Positions 18,884 through 29,111 are shown, counted from the first letter of the stretch. The stretch is DNA of 64,000 nt from Samsonia erythrinae (GCF_004342665.1 NZ_SMBY01000007.1:62001-126000); one strand, 5' to 3'. Numbers and translations: made by a program. The notes: a model not told the origin generated them from the sequence alone.

Positions 18884-19942
18884 ATGAAAGGGATGTCGCC
18901 GTGGGCACAATGGGTAACGCTGTTATCGATCTCGTTGATACTGGGGTTCGGGCTACAGGTTTACCATATTCCCGCCGCGTTATTGCTGGGGCCGATGATG
19001 GTCGGCGTCGTCATGGGCTTAAATGGCGCGACGATCCGCATCCCGTCCGTCTGCTTTGCAGGCAGTAATGCCGTTCTGGGCTGCCTGGTGGCGCAAAGCC
19101 TGTCATTTTCTATCTTGCAGCCGCTGTTAAGTGAATGGCCGCTGGTGCTCTTTATTTTGCTGGCGACGCTGGCCGCCAGCGGGCTATCTGGCTGGCTGTT
19201 GGTCAAATTTAGCGAACTGCCCGGAACCACGGGAACCTGGGGCGCATCACCGGGCGGCGCGTCCGCGATGGTCGCGATGGCCGGGGAATTCGGCGCAGAT
19301 GTGCGGCTGGTGGCTTTCATGCAATATCTACGCGTGCTGATGGTCACTGCGTCGGCGGCGTTTGTGGCGCGTCTGAGCCTGGGCGATGAGGCGGCGGAAA
19401 ACAGCGCCATGCTGGTCTGGTTCCCTGAGCTGGATTGGCGTTTTCTGGCGACGCTCGGCGTGGCGTTCGGCAGCGCGTGGCTGGGGCGACGCCTGCGGAT
19501 CCCCTCCGGAGCGCTGCTGGGGCCGATGGTGATCGGCTCAATGCTGCATGCCAGCGGCACCCTGCACCTGCAAACCCCGGAGTGGCTACTGGCGCTGGCC
19601 TATGCCTTTATCGGTTGGAGCGTAGGACTCTGCTTTACCCGCCCGATCTTTTTGCTGGCGATACGCACATTGCCGCACATGATGGCGTCGATTGTCGGGT
19701 TGATGCTGCTGTGTGGCGGCATGGCGTGGATGGTGACGAAAATGATGCCGGTGGATATGCTGACCGCCTTTCTGGCGACCAGCCCCGGCGGGCTGGATTC
19801 GATTGCGATTATTGCCGCAGGCAGTCGGGTCGATATGGCGTTTGTGATTGCCATGCAGACGCTGCGGCTGTTTTCAACGCTGTTGTTCAGCCCGATGTTT
19901 TCTCGCTTTATTTCCCGTCGTGTTGAGGATGAGGCGATGTAA
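18884..19942 (+). CDS. AbrB-family (DUF/Gnt-like) membrane protein
   Basis: A 352-aa polytopic protein of the AbrB/PF05145 transporter-like family (not the AbrB regulator). It is built as two similar halves: LLLGPMMVGVVMG with later GTWGASPGGASAMVAMAGEF, and ALLGPMVIGSMLH with later LATSPGGLDSIAIIAAGSRVD. The paired SPGG motifs mark the repeat. The role is unclear; members have been linked to ammonia monooxygenase regulation by name only. I prefer the ATG at 18884 (AGG 8 bases upstream) to the TTG at 18866. Its 3' end overlaps rarD, on the other strand, by 35 bases. Confidence 0.8.
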   Translation: MKGMSPWAQWVTLLSISLILGFGLQVYHIPAALLLGPMMVGVVMGLNGATIRIPSVCFAGSNAVLGCLVAQSLSFSILQPLLSEWPLVLFILLATLAASGLSGWLLVKFSELPGTTGTWGASPGGASAMVAMAGEFGADVRLVAFMQYLRVLMVTASAAFVARLSLGDEAAENSAMLVWFPELDWRFLATLGVAFGSAWLGRRLRIPSGALLGPMVIGSMLHASGTLHLQTPEWLLALAYAFIGWSVGLCFTRPIFLLAIRTLPHMMASIVGLMLLCGGMAWMVTKMMPVDMLTAFLATSPGGLDSIAIIAAGSRVDMAFVIAMQTLRLFSTLLFSPMFSRFISRRVEDEAM

Positions 19943-20837
19943 CCGGCGTGCGTCGCAGCTTGCGCTGCGTGTAAAGCGCATCCAGAATGAATAGCCCCAG
20001 CGCACCCCAGATAAAGGCAAACGTCACCAGTTTGTCGCTGCTAAACGTCTCGCCGTAGAAGACTACTGCCAGCAGGAACATGATTGTGGGGCCGAGATAC
20101 TGGAAGAAACCAAGCGTCGATAGACGAAGGCGCATCGCCGCCGCGGTGAAAAACAGCAGCGGCACCGTGGTGACGATACCCGCCGAGATCAGCAGCAGAT
20201 TCAGCGACCAGGGATTGGTGGTCAGATGACTGGTTGGCGTATCGGCGATAAAAAACAGATAAACGACGGCGACGGGCAGCAGCCACAGCGTTTCGATCAG
20301 CATGCCGGTTTGCCCGTCGATACCAATCTTCTTACGCAGCAGGCCGTACAGCGCAAAGCTGAATGCCAGTCCCAGCGCGATAACCGGCAGCGATCCGAAT
20401 GTCCACAACTGAACCAGCACGCCCGCCACGGCGAGCAGCACGGCCAGCCATTGCAAACGGCGAAAGCGTTCTCCCAGAAAGATCATGCCCAGCATGACGT
20501 TGACCAGCGGGTTGATAAAATACCCCAGACTGGCTTCCAGCATGTGATGGTTGTTAACCGCCCAGATGAACAACAGCCAGTTTCCGCCGATCAGCACCGC
20601 GGTGAATGCCAAGAGCAACAAATGCTTGACGTTGCGGCAGGCATAGCTCACCTGACGCCATTTCCGGCCGAGCGTCAGCAGGATCAGCATAAAGAAAAAA
20701 GACCAGATAATACGGTGCGTCAGTATTTCATCCGGTGGAACGTGCTCAAGCAGCTTGAAGTAAACGGGAGCAATTCCCCAAATAAAATACGCACCGAGGG
20801 CGAAAAATATCCCCTCACGGGGTTGTTGCGCGTTCAT
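19908..20837 (-). CDS. rarD: EamA-family permease RarD
   Basis: RarD, 309 aa, a ten-helix drug/metabolite-type exporter of the inner membrane. Visible family features are GIFFALGAYFIWGIAPVYFKLL at the N-terminus, HRIIWSFFFMLILL, LEASLGYFINPLVNVMLG and FFQYLGPTIMFLLAVVFYGE. E. coli RarD is linked to chloramphenicol sensitivity, but its natural substrate is unknown. The C-terminal tail (RRTPVTSPHPQHDGK) is longer than in E. coli and lies in the part that overlaps the AbrB-family gene. Confidence 0.92.
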   Translation of the reverse strand: MNAQQPREGIFFALGAYFIWGIAPVYFKLLEHVPPDEILTHRIIWSFFFMLILLTLGRKWRQVSYACRNVKHLLLLAFTAVLIGGNWLLFIWAVNNHHMLEASLGYFINPLVNVMLGMIFLGERFRRLQWLAVLLAVAGVLVQLWTFGSLPVIALGLAFSFALYGLLRKKIGIDGQTGMLIETLWLLPVAVVYLFFIADTPTSHLTTNPWSLNLLLISAGIVTTVPLLFFTAAAMRLRLSTLGFFQYLGPTIMFLLAVVFYGETFSSDKLVTFAFIWGALGLFILDALYTQRKLRRTPVTSPHPQHDGK

Positions 20838-20919
20838 GGATAACTCGATAAAGACGGCGGGAAAACACCAAGTTTACCCAAAACAACGGTCGCTTTCACA
20901 TAAAGTGTTCGTGACAGCA

Positions 20920-21408
20920 TTATCCGACAATATAGGTGGCGGTGGCGCTGGCCAGATGCGATCCCCGTTCGTTATGCAGCTCGGCACGGGCCACGGCGAT
21001 TTTGTTGCCGCCGCGTAGCAGCGTACTGGTGAGCGTGAAGTGGTCGCCATAGCCCGGGCGCAGATAATCGACCCGCATATCAATGGTGCCCATGCGCGCA
21101 AGCCGGTGATGAAATTCCTGCATCTCTATCGATTCGTGGCGCAGCAACGCATTGCCGACGCAAACTAATCCGGCGGCGACGTCCAATCCGGCGGCAATCA
21201 CGCCGCCATGCAGAATCTTTTGTGCCGCATTGCCGATAAGCTTATCTTGCCGGGCAAACGTCAGGACGGCTTTATCGGCGTCAAACTGCCGTAGCTCAAG
21301 GCCGAGCTCGATGTTGAATGGCATGTTGTAAATGAAAATTTCACCAACACGCTGGCGCACGGTATCTCTGGTTAATCGCGTTCCCTGCATGGAGGGGTCG
21401 TCAGCCAT
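20920..21408 (-). CDS. yigI: acyl-CoA thioesterase YigI
   Basis: YigI, 162 aa, hotdog-fold thioesterase of the PaaI type. Diagnostic segments: [40 protein letters not shown] with the HGG active-site turn, and [20 protein letters not shown]. coli YigI hydrolyses medium- and long-chain acyl-CoA. It reads leftward, away from pldA, with a 239-base control region between them. Confidence 0.93.
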   Translation of the reverse strand: MADDPSMQGTRLTRDTVRQRVGEIFIYNMPFNIELGLELRQFDADKAVLTFARQDKLIGNAAQKILHGGVIAAGLDVAAGLVCVGNALLRHESIEMQEFHHRLARMGTIDMRVDYLRPGYGDHFTLTSTLLRGGNKIAVARAELHNERGSHLASATATYIVG

Positions 21409-21647
21409 AGTCGTTTTCCACCCGAATGAGAAACACGCCTTAAATGTAGTTTGTTTGATGCATTTTGGTTATTAAGATGTTTATTCTGTGCGCTTATTTT
21501 GTTTTTTTTCCAGAAAAGACTGAGAAACGGGTGGTGACAATTCAAACGCTGTTGAACGGTGTAGAATGACGGGTTTGAGTGGGGAACGCGTTATCACTGT
21601 TTATTGGGATCAACGAACGCCGGAGAAAAATATGTCGGAGAAACTGA

Positions 21648-22514
21648 ATGCGTAAAAAAGTACTCGTACTGACAGCATTGCTGATGGCACAGGCTCATGC
21701 TGAAGAAACAATCAACGCACCTGCGCCAAATCAACCGGCGGTACGTGGCAGCATTATCGGCAGCCTGTTACAGGAGCATGATACCCCGTTTGTTCTCTAT
21801 CCTTATGAAAGCAATTATTTACTGTACACCTATACCAGCAACATCAATAAAACCGCGATACAAAGCGATGACTGGGCCAAAAACGCCCGTAAAGATGAAG
21901 TGCATTACCAGCTGAGTCTGGGGTTCCCCCTCTGGCGCGGCATTCTGGGGGATAGTTCGTTGCTGGGCGCGTCCTATACGCAGCGCTCATGGTGGCAGTT
22001 GTCGAATAAGAGCGAGTCTTCTCCGTTCCGTGAAACCGACTATGAGCCACAGGTCTTTTTGGGCTGGGCAACGAATACCTCCTTCGCGGGCTGGACGCTG
22101 CGGGATGTGGAAGTGGGTTTTAATCACCAGTCGAATGGCCGTTCCGAACCGACGTCGCGCAGTTGGAACCGCGCGTATGCCCGCCTGATGGCGCAGAACG
22201 GCAACTGGCAGGTTGATGTAAAACCGTGGATCCGTTTCTCCGACAGTCAGGACGATAACCCGGATATCACCAAATACATGGGGCATTACCGCTTGCGCGT
22301 CGGCTATGTGTGGGGAGACAGCGTATTTAGCGCGGAAGGCCGCTATAACTGGAACAGCGGCTACGGCGGCGGCGAACTGGGCTGGAGCTACCCGTTGACG
22401 CGCCATGTCCGTTTCTACACCAAGGTCTTTAGCGGCTACGGCGAATCGCTGATTGACTATAACCACCGCCAGACTCGCGTCGGCGTTGGGATAACGCTGA
22501 ATGACATGTTCTGA
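21648..22514 (+). CDS. pldA: outer-membrane phospholipase A
   Basis: PldA (OMPLA), 288 aa, hydrolyses phospholipids that reach the outer leaflet. A signal peptide ends in AHA at residue 18. The 12-strand barrel contains the catalytic His160, Ser162 and Asn174 (GFNHQSNGRS and WNRAY), which match His142, Ser144 and Asn156 of the mature E. coli enzyme. The C-terminal residue is Phe, the usual outer-membrane sorting end. It diverges from yigI. Confidence 0.96.
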   Translation: MRKKVLVLTALLMAQAHAEETINAPAPNQPAVRGSIIGSLLQEHDTPFVLYPYESNYLLYTYTSNINKTAIQSDDWAKNARKDEVHYQLSLGFPLWRGILGDSSLLGASYTQRSWWQLSNKSESSPFRETDYEPQVFLGWATNTSFAGWTLRDVEVGFNHQSNGRSEPTSRSWNRAYARLMAQNGNWQVDVKPWIRFSDSQDDNPDITKYMGHYRLRVGYVWGDSVFSAEGRYNWNSGYGGGELGWSYPLTRHVRFYTKVFSGYGESLIDYNHRQTRVGVGITLNDMF

Positions 22515-22588
22515 CGCGTGCGTGTTTTCGCGATGGTCGTTTTAACCATGGTCGTTTTACCAAACTAACCATTGCAGTTTTACCCAAC

Positions 22589-22616
22589 GGCGCTGAAAAT
22601 AGCGCCTGTTTGATTT
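22589..22616 (+). terminator. terminator after pldA
   Basis: GGCGCT (22589-22594) pairs with AGCGCC (22601-22606), followed by the T-rich TGTTTGATTT. It lies 75 bases after the pldA stop and just before recQ. A short tandem duplication, ATGGTCGTTTTA twice, sits upstream at about 22532-22559. Confidence 0.55.
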
Positions 22617-22634
22617 CATTGAATTGGGGAAGGC

Positions 22635-24461
22635 GTGTCTACGGCGGAAGTATTGAATAAGGAAGCGCTGGCGGCGCAGGTTCTGCGGGACACGTTCGGC
22701 TACCAGCAATTCCGACCGGGTCAGCAGGAAATCATCAGCGCGACGCTCAGCGGGCAGGATTGTCTGGTCATCATGCCGACAGGCGGCGGCAAGTCGCTGT
22801 GCTACCAAATCCCCGCACTGGTGATGGACGGGCTGACGCTGGTTGTGTCTCCGCTGATTTCGCTGATGAAAGATCAGGTTGACCAGCTTCAGGCTTATGG
22901 CGTCTCCGCCGCCTGCCTTAACTCGACGCAGACGCGCGAACAGCAGCTTGAGGTGATGGCGGGCTGCCGCACCGGTCAAATCAAGCTGCTGTATATTGCG
23001 CCGGAGCGCCTGACGACGGACAGCTTCCTCGATCATCTCGCCCACTGGCAGATCGCACTGATCGCGGTGGATGAAGCGCACTGCATTTCCCAATGGGGGC
23101 ACGATTTCCGCCCTGAGTACCGCACGCTGGGACAGATTAAACAGCGTTTTCCTCATCTGCCTTTTATTGCACTGACGGCCACCGCGGACGAAACCACGCG
23201 TAACGATATCGTTCGCCTGCTGGATCTGCGCTCGCCGCTGATTCAGATCAGCAGCTTTGACCGCCCGAATATTCGCTATACGCTGGTGGAGAAGTTCAAA
23301 CCGCTCGATCAGCTCTGGATGTTCGTGCAGGGACAGCGGGGAAAAAGCGGCATCATTTACTGCAATAGCCGCTCGCGCGTAGAGGACATTTGCGCGCGTT
23401 TGCAGGCGCGCGGACTGAGCGCAGGGGCGTATCATGCCGGGCTGGATAATGAGCGGCGCGCGCAGGTGCAGGAAGCCTTTCTGCGTGACGATCTTCAGGT
23501 CGTGGTCGCGACCGTCGCGTTCGGTATGGGGATCAACAAGCCGAATGTGCGGTTCGTGGTGCACTTTGATATTCCGCGTAATATCGAATCCTACTATCAG
23601 GAGACCGGGCGCGCCGGGCGTGACGGCCTCGCCGCGGAAGCCGCGTTGTTCTACGATCCGGCGGATATGGCGTGGTTGCGCCGCTGTCTGGAAGAGAAAC
23701 CCGCCGGTCAGCAATTGGATATTGAGCGCCATAAACTCAATGCGATGGGCGCGTTTGCCGAAGCGCAGACCTGTCGCCGTCTGGTGCTGCTGAACTATTT
23801 CGGTGAAGGACGCCAACAACCCTGCGGCAACTGCGATATTTGTCTCGATCCGCCAAAGCGCTATGACGGGCTGGTGGACGCGCAAAAGGCGCTCTCCTGT
23901 GTGTATCGTGTCGGTCAGCGTTTTGGTTTGGGCTATATCGTCGAGGTGCTGCGCGGCGCGAATAACCAGCGTATTCGCGATTTCGGCCATGACAAGCTGC
24001 CGGTGTATGGGATTGGTAAGGACAAATCGCAGGAGCATTGGGTCAGCGTGCTGCGTCAGCTGATTCATCTGGGCCTGCTGACCCAAAATATCGCGATGCA
24101 CACCGCCCTACAGCTTACCGAGTCCGCACGTCCGGTACTGCGGGGGGACGTGCCGCTGCAACTGGCGGTACCGCGCGTGATTAATCTGAAACCGCGCGCC
24201 AGTCAAAAATCCTACGGCGGGAATTACGATCGCAAGCTGTTTGCCAAGTTGCGTAAGCTGCGTAAATCTATAGCGGATGAAGACAATATTCCCCCTTACG
24301 TGGTGTTCAGCGACGCGACGCTGCTGGAAATGGCGGAACTGATGCCGATCACCGCCGGCGAGCTGTTGAACATCAACGGGGTGGGACACCGCAAACTCGA
24401 CCGTTTCGGTACGCCTTTCATGAATATGATCCGCGATCATGTCGATAATGATGACGAGTAA
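22635..24461 (+). CDS. recQ: ATP-dependent DNA helicase RecQ
   Basis: RecQ, 608 aa, a 3'-5' helicase in RecF-pathway recombination. Walker A TGGGKS (49-54), DEAH box ([18 protein letters not shown]), [12 protein letters not shown] motif VI, the zinc-binding cysteines ([12 protein letters not shown]...CGNCDIC), a winged helix and a C-terminal HRDC domain ([16 protein letters not shown]...). The start is GTG at 22635, with GGGGAAGG just upstream; it places the N-terminus ([10 protein letters not shown]) exactly where E. coli RecQ begins. Confidence 0.96.
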   Translation: MSTAEVLNKEALAAQVLRDTFGYQQFRPGQQEIISATLSGQDCLVIMPTGGGKSLCYQIPALVMDGLTLVVSPLISLMKDQVDQLQAYGVSAACLNSTQTREQQLEVMAGCRTGQIKLLYIAPERLTTDSFLDHLAHWQIALIAVDEAHCISQWGHDFRPEYRTLGQIKQRFPHLPFIALTATADETTRNDIVRLLDLRSPLIQISSFDRPNIRYTLVEKFKPLDQLWMFVQGQRGKSGIIYCNSRSRVEDICARLQARGLSAGAYHAGLDNERRAQVQEAFLRDDLQVVVATVAFGMGINKPNVRFVVHFDIPRNIESYYQETGRAGRDGLAAEAALFYDPADMAWLRRCLEEKPAGQQLDIERHKLNAMGAFAEAQTCRRLVLLNYFGEGRQQPCGNCDICLDPPKRYDGLVDAQKALSCVYRVGQRFGLGYIVEVLRGANNQRIRDFGHDKLPVYGIGKDKSQEHWVSVLRQLIHLGLLTQNIAMHTALQLTESARPVLRGDVPLQLAVPRVINLKPRASQKSYGGNYDRKLFAKLRKLRKSIADEDNIPPYVVFSDATLLEMAELMPITAGELLNINGVGHRKLDRFGTPFMNMIRDHVDNDDE

Positions 24462-24552
24462 CCCCTGCGGCCTTGCCCATGTGCGTCATCTTTTTTTCAT
24501 ATCATGATGGGCTTATTTGACGCTTTATTCATGTCGTAACAGGAAAACCAAT

Positions 24553-25176
24553 ATGATGATGCTGTTCCTGACGGTGGCGCTGGTGCATTTTATTGCGCTG
24601 ATGAGCCCGGGGCCGGATTTCTTTTTCGTTTCCCAAACGGCGGCGAGTCGTTCCCGCCGGGAGGCGATGATGGGCGTGCTGGGGATTTCTCTGGGGGTTA
24701 TGGTCTGGGCGGCGATCGCGTTGCTGGGGCTGCATCTGTTGTTGCAAAAAATGGCCTGGCTGCATACGGTGATTACCGTCGGCGGGGGATTGTATCTGTG
24801 CTGGATGGGCTGGCAGATGCTGCGTTCGGCGCGCAGCAAGGCGCAGTTGGAGACCACGCAGGAGGTTGCCGCGGTTTTGCCGCGGCGCGGCAAAACGTTT
24901 ATGCGCGGGTTGCTGACCAATCTGGCAAACCCCAAGGCGCTGGTCTATTTCGGCAGCGTGTTTTCCCTGTTTGTCGGTGATGGCGTGGGCGGCGGCGCAC
25001 GCTGGGGACTGTTTGCGTTAATTGCGATAGAAACGCTGCTGTGGTTTAGTCTGGTTGCGCTGGTGTTTGCGCTGCCTGCCATGCGTCGCGGCTATCAGCG
25101 GCTGGCGAAATGGGTGGATGGCGCGGCAGGCGTGCTGTTTACCGGCTTCGGCCTGCACCTGATTTTCTCTCGCTAG
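24553..25176 (+). CDS. rhtC: threonine exporter RhtC
   Basis: RhtC, 207 aa, LysE/RhtB-family amino-acid exporter with about six helices. LysE signature: FIALMSPGPDFFFVSQTAAS, and later LLTNLANPKALVYFGSVFSLF. The ATG at 24553 has AGGA 8 bases upstream and gives MMMLFLTVALVH, aligning with E. coli; the open frame from 24517 is rejected. It converges with rhtB. Confidence 0.93.
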   Translation: MMMLFLTVALVHFIALMSPGPDFFFVSQTAASRSRREAMMGVLGISLGVMVWAAIALLGLHLLLQKMAWLHTVITVGGGLYLCWMGWQMLRSARSKAQLETTQEVAAVLPRRGKTFMRGLLTNLANPKALVYFGSVFSLFVGDGVGGGARWGLFALIAIETLLWFSLVALVFALPAMRRGYQRLAKWVDGAAGVLFTGFGLHLIFSR

Positions 25177-25210
25177 CGGTTCCCGTTGCGAAACCGGCAC
25201 GCTGTCTCAA

Positions 25211-25831
25211 TCAGGTTTTTTTCGCCGTGGCAAGTAACGCGCCGACCAGCACAAACAGCGAGCCAAATATCCGGTTGAGCAGCTTCATTTGTCGTGGCCC
25301 TTGCAACCAGCCGGCGATGCGTGTCGCCAGCGTGGCGTAGCCAATCATCACGATGATATCGACGACAACGGTGGTGATACCCAATATCAGATACTGCGCG
25401 GCCTGCGGCTGATGGGGAATAATGAACTGCGGGAACAGCGCGGCGAGAAACACGATGCTTTTCGGGTTGGTCAGGTTCACCAGCACCGCGCGTTTAAACA
25501 GTTTGCGACGCGGCATGGCGCTGGCGAGCGCCTGAAGGTTGAGCGAGCCGGCGGCACGCCATTGCTGGATCCCCAGCCAGATCAGGTAAGCCGCGCCCAG
25601 CCATTTCAGCAGATCGAAAGCCAGCACCGACTGGTTAAGCAGCGCGCCCAATCCCATACCGACCAACACGATATGAATCGCCAGCCCAACTTGCAAACCA
25701 CAGATCGAGGCCGCCGCGCCGCGATAGCCGTGGCTGATGCCGGTGCTCATGGTGTTGATGGCGCCCGGGCCGGGTGCCAGGCTGAGAATCAGCGTTGTGA
25801 GTAGATAAGTTAACCACCAGTCCAATGTCAT
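25211..25831 (-). CDS. rhtB: homoserine/threonine exporter RhtB
   Basis: RhtB, 206 aa, as in E. coli. LysE-family exporter of homoserine and homoserine lactone. It begins [31 protein letters not shown], and has [21 protein letters not shown] in the fourth helix. It ends 34 bases from rhtC, tail to tail, and starts 131 bases from pldB, head to head. Confidence 0.94.
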   Translation of the reverse strand: MTLDWWLTYLLTTLILSLAPGPGAINTMSTGISHGYRGAAASICGLQVGLAIHIVLVGMGLGALLNQSVLAFDLLKWLGAAYLIWLGIQQWRAAGSLNLQALASAMPRRKLFKRAVLVNLTNPKSIVFLAALFPQFIIPHQPQAAQYLILGITTVVVDIIVMIGYATLATRIAGWLQGPRQMKLLNRIFGSLFVLVGALLATAKKT

Positions 25832-25962
25832 AAAGCATGCCCCTGAATCGCGTTTTGTATTACGAGAGTCTGTCTGTTTTTTATGTCACAATACGCTGGT
25901 GCTCTACCGCTTGTCATGTTCTTCCGCTAGCTTTAGTTTTTCTGCGTCACCGGAGAGGTTTG

Positions 25963-27000
25963 ATGGTTCAACGCCGCAATACGTTGTTTACGTCTGAAGG
26001 GATAACGTCTGAAGGGTTAATCTCGAACCTGTTAACGCGAGAAGCGCAGTTCGCCGCTTTTGCTACCGGAGAATTACTGGATTTCTGGCGTCAGCGCGAA
26101 GAGGGCGAATTCTTCGGCGTTGATGATGTGCCGATCCGGTTTGTGCGCTTCACGGCGCCTCAGCACGACAACCTCGTCGTTGTCTTCCCCGGCCGTATCG
26201 AAAGTTATGTCAAATACAGTGAGGTCGCTTACGACCTCTTTCACGGCGGTTATGATGTGCTCATCATGGACCACCGAGGGCAAGGGCGATCAGGACGGTT
26301 GTTGCAGGATCACCATCGCGGACACGTGCTGCGCTTCAGCGATTATGTTGATGATGCCGAAACGCTCTGTCGGCACCATATCGACCCACAACGTTATATC
26401 CGACGGTTTGCGCTGGCCCATTCAATGGGGGGCGCGGTGTTAACACAATTGCTGATCCGCCGACCTGGGATGTTTGACGCTGCGGCGTTGTGCGCGCCGA
26501 TGTTTGGCATCCGGTTGCCGCTTCCTCATTGTGTGGCCGGGTGGATTGTCAACTGGGCGGAGCGACACCCGGCGATGCGTGATTATTACGCCATCGGTAC
26601 CGGGCAGTGGCGTCCTCTGCCTTACCGTATGAATGTGCTGACGCACAGTCGCGAACGTTACCAGCGCAGCGTCCGCTTTTATGCGGACTCGCCGGATTTG
26701 CGTGTAGGCGGCCCCACTTACCATTGGGTAAGAGAGGCTATGCTGGTAGGGAAGCAATTGCTGACACAGGCCGAGTCTTTTACTACGCCGCTGCTGTTGC
26801 TTCAGGCGGAAGACGATCGTGTGGTGGATAACCGCAGTCAGGATGCGTTTTGTCAGGCGTTGGCGCAGCGCGGATATCCCGATTCACAGGACGTCTTGCA
26901 GGTGATCAAAGGGGCGCGGCATGAAATTCTGTTCGAAACGGATAACCTGCGCGTTCAGGCGTTGGCGCTGATTCTGGCGCACTTTGCGCGCCATCATTAA
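25963..27000 (+). CDS. pldB: lysophospholipase L2
   Basis: PldB, 345 aa, alpha/beta hydrolase acting on lysophospholipids. Oxyanion/first motif VVVFPGRIESYVKYSEVAYD and DHRGQGRSG, nucleophile elbow AHSMGG (Ser), and KGARHEILFE with the catalytic His. The ATG at 25963 has GGAGAGG just upstream; the frame is open 42 codons earlier. Near the N-terminus a 15-bp tandem repeat codes TSEGI-TSEGL (25990-26016), not expected from E. coli. Confidence 0.94.
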   Translation: MVQRRNTLFTSEGITSEGLISNLLTREAQFAAFATGELLDFWRQREEGEFFGVDDVPIRFVRFTAPQHDNLVVVFPGRIESYVKYSEVAYDLFHGGYDVLIMDHRGQGRSGRLLQDHHRGHVLRFSDYVDDAETLCRHHIDPQRYIRRFALAHSMGGAVLTQLLIRRPGMFDAAALCAPMFGIRLPLPHCVAGWIVNWAERHPAMRDYYAIGTGQWRPLPYRMNVLTHSRERYQRSVRFYADSPDLRVGGPTYHWVREAMLVGKQLLTQAESFTTPLLLLQAEDDRVVDNRSQDAFCQALAQRGYPDSQDVLQVIKGARHEILFETDNLRVQALALILAHFARHH

Positions 27001-27048
27001 TTCTTGCGGCGAGTGCCGCCACAACACCAGAAGTGAGATTTCATCGTT

Positions 27049-27849
27049 ATGTACCATGTCGTTGCTTCCGATTTAGATGGCACTCTGCTGTCACCCGATC
27101 ACGCGTTGTCCCCGTTTGCGAAAGAAACCCTCAGGCTACTGACGGAAAAAGGGATTCACTTTGTGTTTGCTACCGGACGGCATCACATGGATGTCGCGCA
27201 GATCCGAGATAATCTCGGGATCAGCGCGTTTATGATTACTTCGAATGGCGCGCGGGTACACAACGCGCAGGGCGAGCTGATTTTCAGTCACAATCTGGAT
27301 CATGACATTGCCCGCGATCTTTACAACGTCGTGCACAATAACCCCGATATGCTGACGCACGTTTATCGGGATGATGAGTGGTTTATGAACCGCCCGCGTG
27401 CGGAAGAAGAGCGTTTCTTCAAAGAGTCGATCTTTAAATACAAGCTGTTTGAGCCCGCGCTGCTGGAAACTGATGGTGTCAGCAAAGTATTCTTTACCTG
27501 TGATTCCCATGAACAGCTGTTGCCGCTGGAAGATGCGATCAACGCGCGCTGGGGCGACCGCGTCAACGTGAGCTTTTCGACGCTCACCTGTCTGGAAGTG
27601 ATGGCGGGCGGCGTGTCTAAAGGTCATGCGCTGGAGCAGGTGGCGAAGATCATCGGCTTCTCGCTCAAAGAGTGTGTGGCGTTTGGCGATGGCATGAACG
27701 ACTACGAAATGCTGTCAATGGCGGGTAAAGGCTGCGTGATGCAGAACGCGCATCAGCGTCTGAAAGATTTACTGCCCGATTGTGAAGTGATTGGTTCTAA
27801 TGCGGACAACGCGGTGCCGCATTACCTGCGAGAACTTTTTCTGAAATAA
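27049..27849 (+). CDS. yigL: HAD phosphatase YigL (PLP / sugar phosphatase)
   Basis: YigL, 266 aa, Cof-type HAD phosphatase. Motif I DLDGTLL (8-14), motif II FATGRHH, and the C-terminal FGDGMNDYEMLSMAG. In E. coli it removes phosphate from pyridoxal phosphate and from glucose-6-phosphate during sugar-phosphate stress, where SgrS stabilises its mRNA by pairing inside pldB. The same pldB-yigL order is present here, with a 48-base gap. Confidence 0.94.
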   Translation: MYHVVASDLDGTLLSPDHALSPFAKETLRLLTEKGIHFVFATGRHHMDVAQIRDNLGISAFMITSNGARVHNAQGELIFSHNLDHDIARDLYNVVHNNPDMLTHVYRDDEWFMNRPRAEEERFFKESIFKYKLFEPALLETDGVSKVFFTCDSHEQLLPLEDAINARWGDRVNVSFSTLTCLEVMAGGVSKGHALEQVAKIIGFSLKECVAFGDGMNDYEMLSMAGKGCVMQNAHQRLKDLLPDCEVIGSNADNAVPHYLRELFLK

Positions 27850-27914
27850 GCTGAGCATCATTGCGCCGATGTATTATCGGGCACGTGGTGGCCGGTGGCA
27901 AAGCCGAACGTCAG

Positions 27915-27993
27915 CGATCGCTTAAGGATCGAGATACCGAGGGCGACCACGGTGCGAGGCATCCCTGGGAGCCTCATCATCGTGTTTCCCTCT
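27915..27993 (-). repeat. interspersed palindromic repeat, copy A
   Basis: Read leftward, this stretch follows the same order of motifs as the copy at 35029-35106: GAAACACG, GATGAGG, a CCC..GGGA palindrome, CCTCG, CCGTGGTCGC, TCTC, CTTAA, CGATC. About three quarters of positions agree, by eye. It lies between yigL and glpQ, near the glpQ stop. No coding capacity is seen. Confidence 0.65.
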
Positions 27994-28025
27994 CAATCCA
28001 TGTTTAAGTGACCAGCATGAGAACT

Positions 28026-29111
28026 TCAGCGTGGTTTTTTCAGGAAATCGACCGCTTTGTCGGGAAAATCAGTGAACAGTCCGTCAACATCCGCCTGATA
28101 GTAGAGAATGCCGTAGAGCCGATCGATATTTTTCGCGTATGGCGGCAGCCTGTCGGCTCTTGCCGTAAACGGATGAACCCGAAGTTTACGCTGGTGGGCC
28201 TCTTTCACCCTATCGGTAATGATGATGTTGTCCGGCGTCGAACCTGTCTGGATGAGCATGTGGTAGTCCGGGCCGATGCCGTCGGCATAGGTCGCGATCT
28301 GTTTCATTGCTCCGGGCTGCTGCATCCAATCATAGTTATAATTCACCCACGTCCCATCGGCCTGCTTCTCGTAGGTTTCATGCCAGTCGGTATAGGCAAT
28401 CAGTTGAATCAGGTTGAGATCCATCTTCATCTGCGGCAGCAATTCGGTTTTGATGCGCTTTAGCTCTGCAACATCAAACGATTGCAGGAAAACCTTATCG
28501 CTTTTCTGCGTATAGCCATACTGCTTTAACACCGACAGCGTTTCACGGGCGATGTCTTTTCCTTCCTGATGGTGAAACCACGGCGCTTTGATTTCAGGAT
28601 AGAGGCCGATGTTCTTGCCGGTTGAGTGATTCAAACCCTGAATTAGCTCAATCTCTTCCTGAAAGGTATGGATACGGAAGTCGGATTTCCACATCGGGAA
28701 ACGGTTTGGGTAGTGCTGTACCTGCTTGCCGTCTTTGATGTCGAACCCTTCGGTGAACTTCAGCGATTTAATCTCTTTGAGCGTGAAGTCGATAGCGTAA
28801 AAGCGGCCATCTTGCCGGGCCCGTTGAGGAAAGCGTTCTGCGACATCCGTCACGCGATCCAGATAGTGGTCGTGCAGGACGATAAGCGCGTTATCTTTAG
28901 TGAGCACCAGATCCTGTTCCAGATAATCGGCCCCCTGAGCGTAGGCCATCGCTTTGGCGGGGAGCGAATGTTCAGGCAGATAGCCGCTGGCGCCGCGATG
29001 GGCGATCACAATCTTGTCGGTTGAGGAAACCGAGGTACCGGCGTGACTCGAAACACTAAAGGATACAGAGAGCGCGAGGGCGGCGAGCAGGGATGTTGCG
29101 GTAACGTTCAT
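28026..29111 (-). CDS. glpQ: periplasmic glycerophosphodiester phosphodiesterase
   Basis: GlpQ, 361 aa, splits glycerophosphodiesters to glycerol-3-phosphate and an alcohol in the periplasm. The signal peptide MNVTATSLLAALALSVSFS ends near SSHA-G. The GDPD core shows IAHRGASGYLPEHS, EQDLVLTKDNALIVLHDHYLDRVT and IGLYPEIKAPWFHH. The ATG at 29111 has AGAGG upstream; an extension to 29150 would spoil the signal peptide. It is the second gene of glpTQ. Confidence 0.96.
   Translation of the reverse strand: MNVTATSLLAALALSVSFSVSSHAGTSVSSTDKIVIAHRGASGYLPEHSLPAKAMAYAQGADYLEQDLVLTKDNALIVLHDHYLDRVTDVAERFPQRARQDGRFYAIDFTLKEIKSLKFTEGFDIKDGKQVQHYPNRFPMWKSDFRIHTFQEEIELIQGLNHSTGKNIGLYPEIKAPWFHHQEGKDIARETLSVLKQYGYTQKSDKVFLQSFDVAELKRIKTELLPQMKMDLNLIQLIAYTDWHETYEKQADGTWVNYNYDWMQQPGAMKQIATYADGIGPDYHMLIQTGSTPDNIIITDRVKEAHQRKLRVHPFTARADRLPPYAKNIDRLYGILYYQADVDGLFTDFPDKAVDFLKKPR

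Noticed and set aside
22557-24101. Long antisense open frame (over 500 codons) across recQ
   Set aside because: It mirrors the codon pattern of recQ, has no ribosome site and no recognisable domain; the same happens over uvrD (12568-14112).
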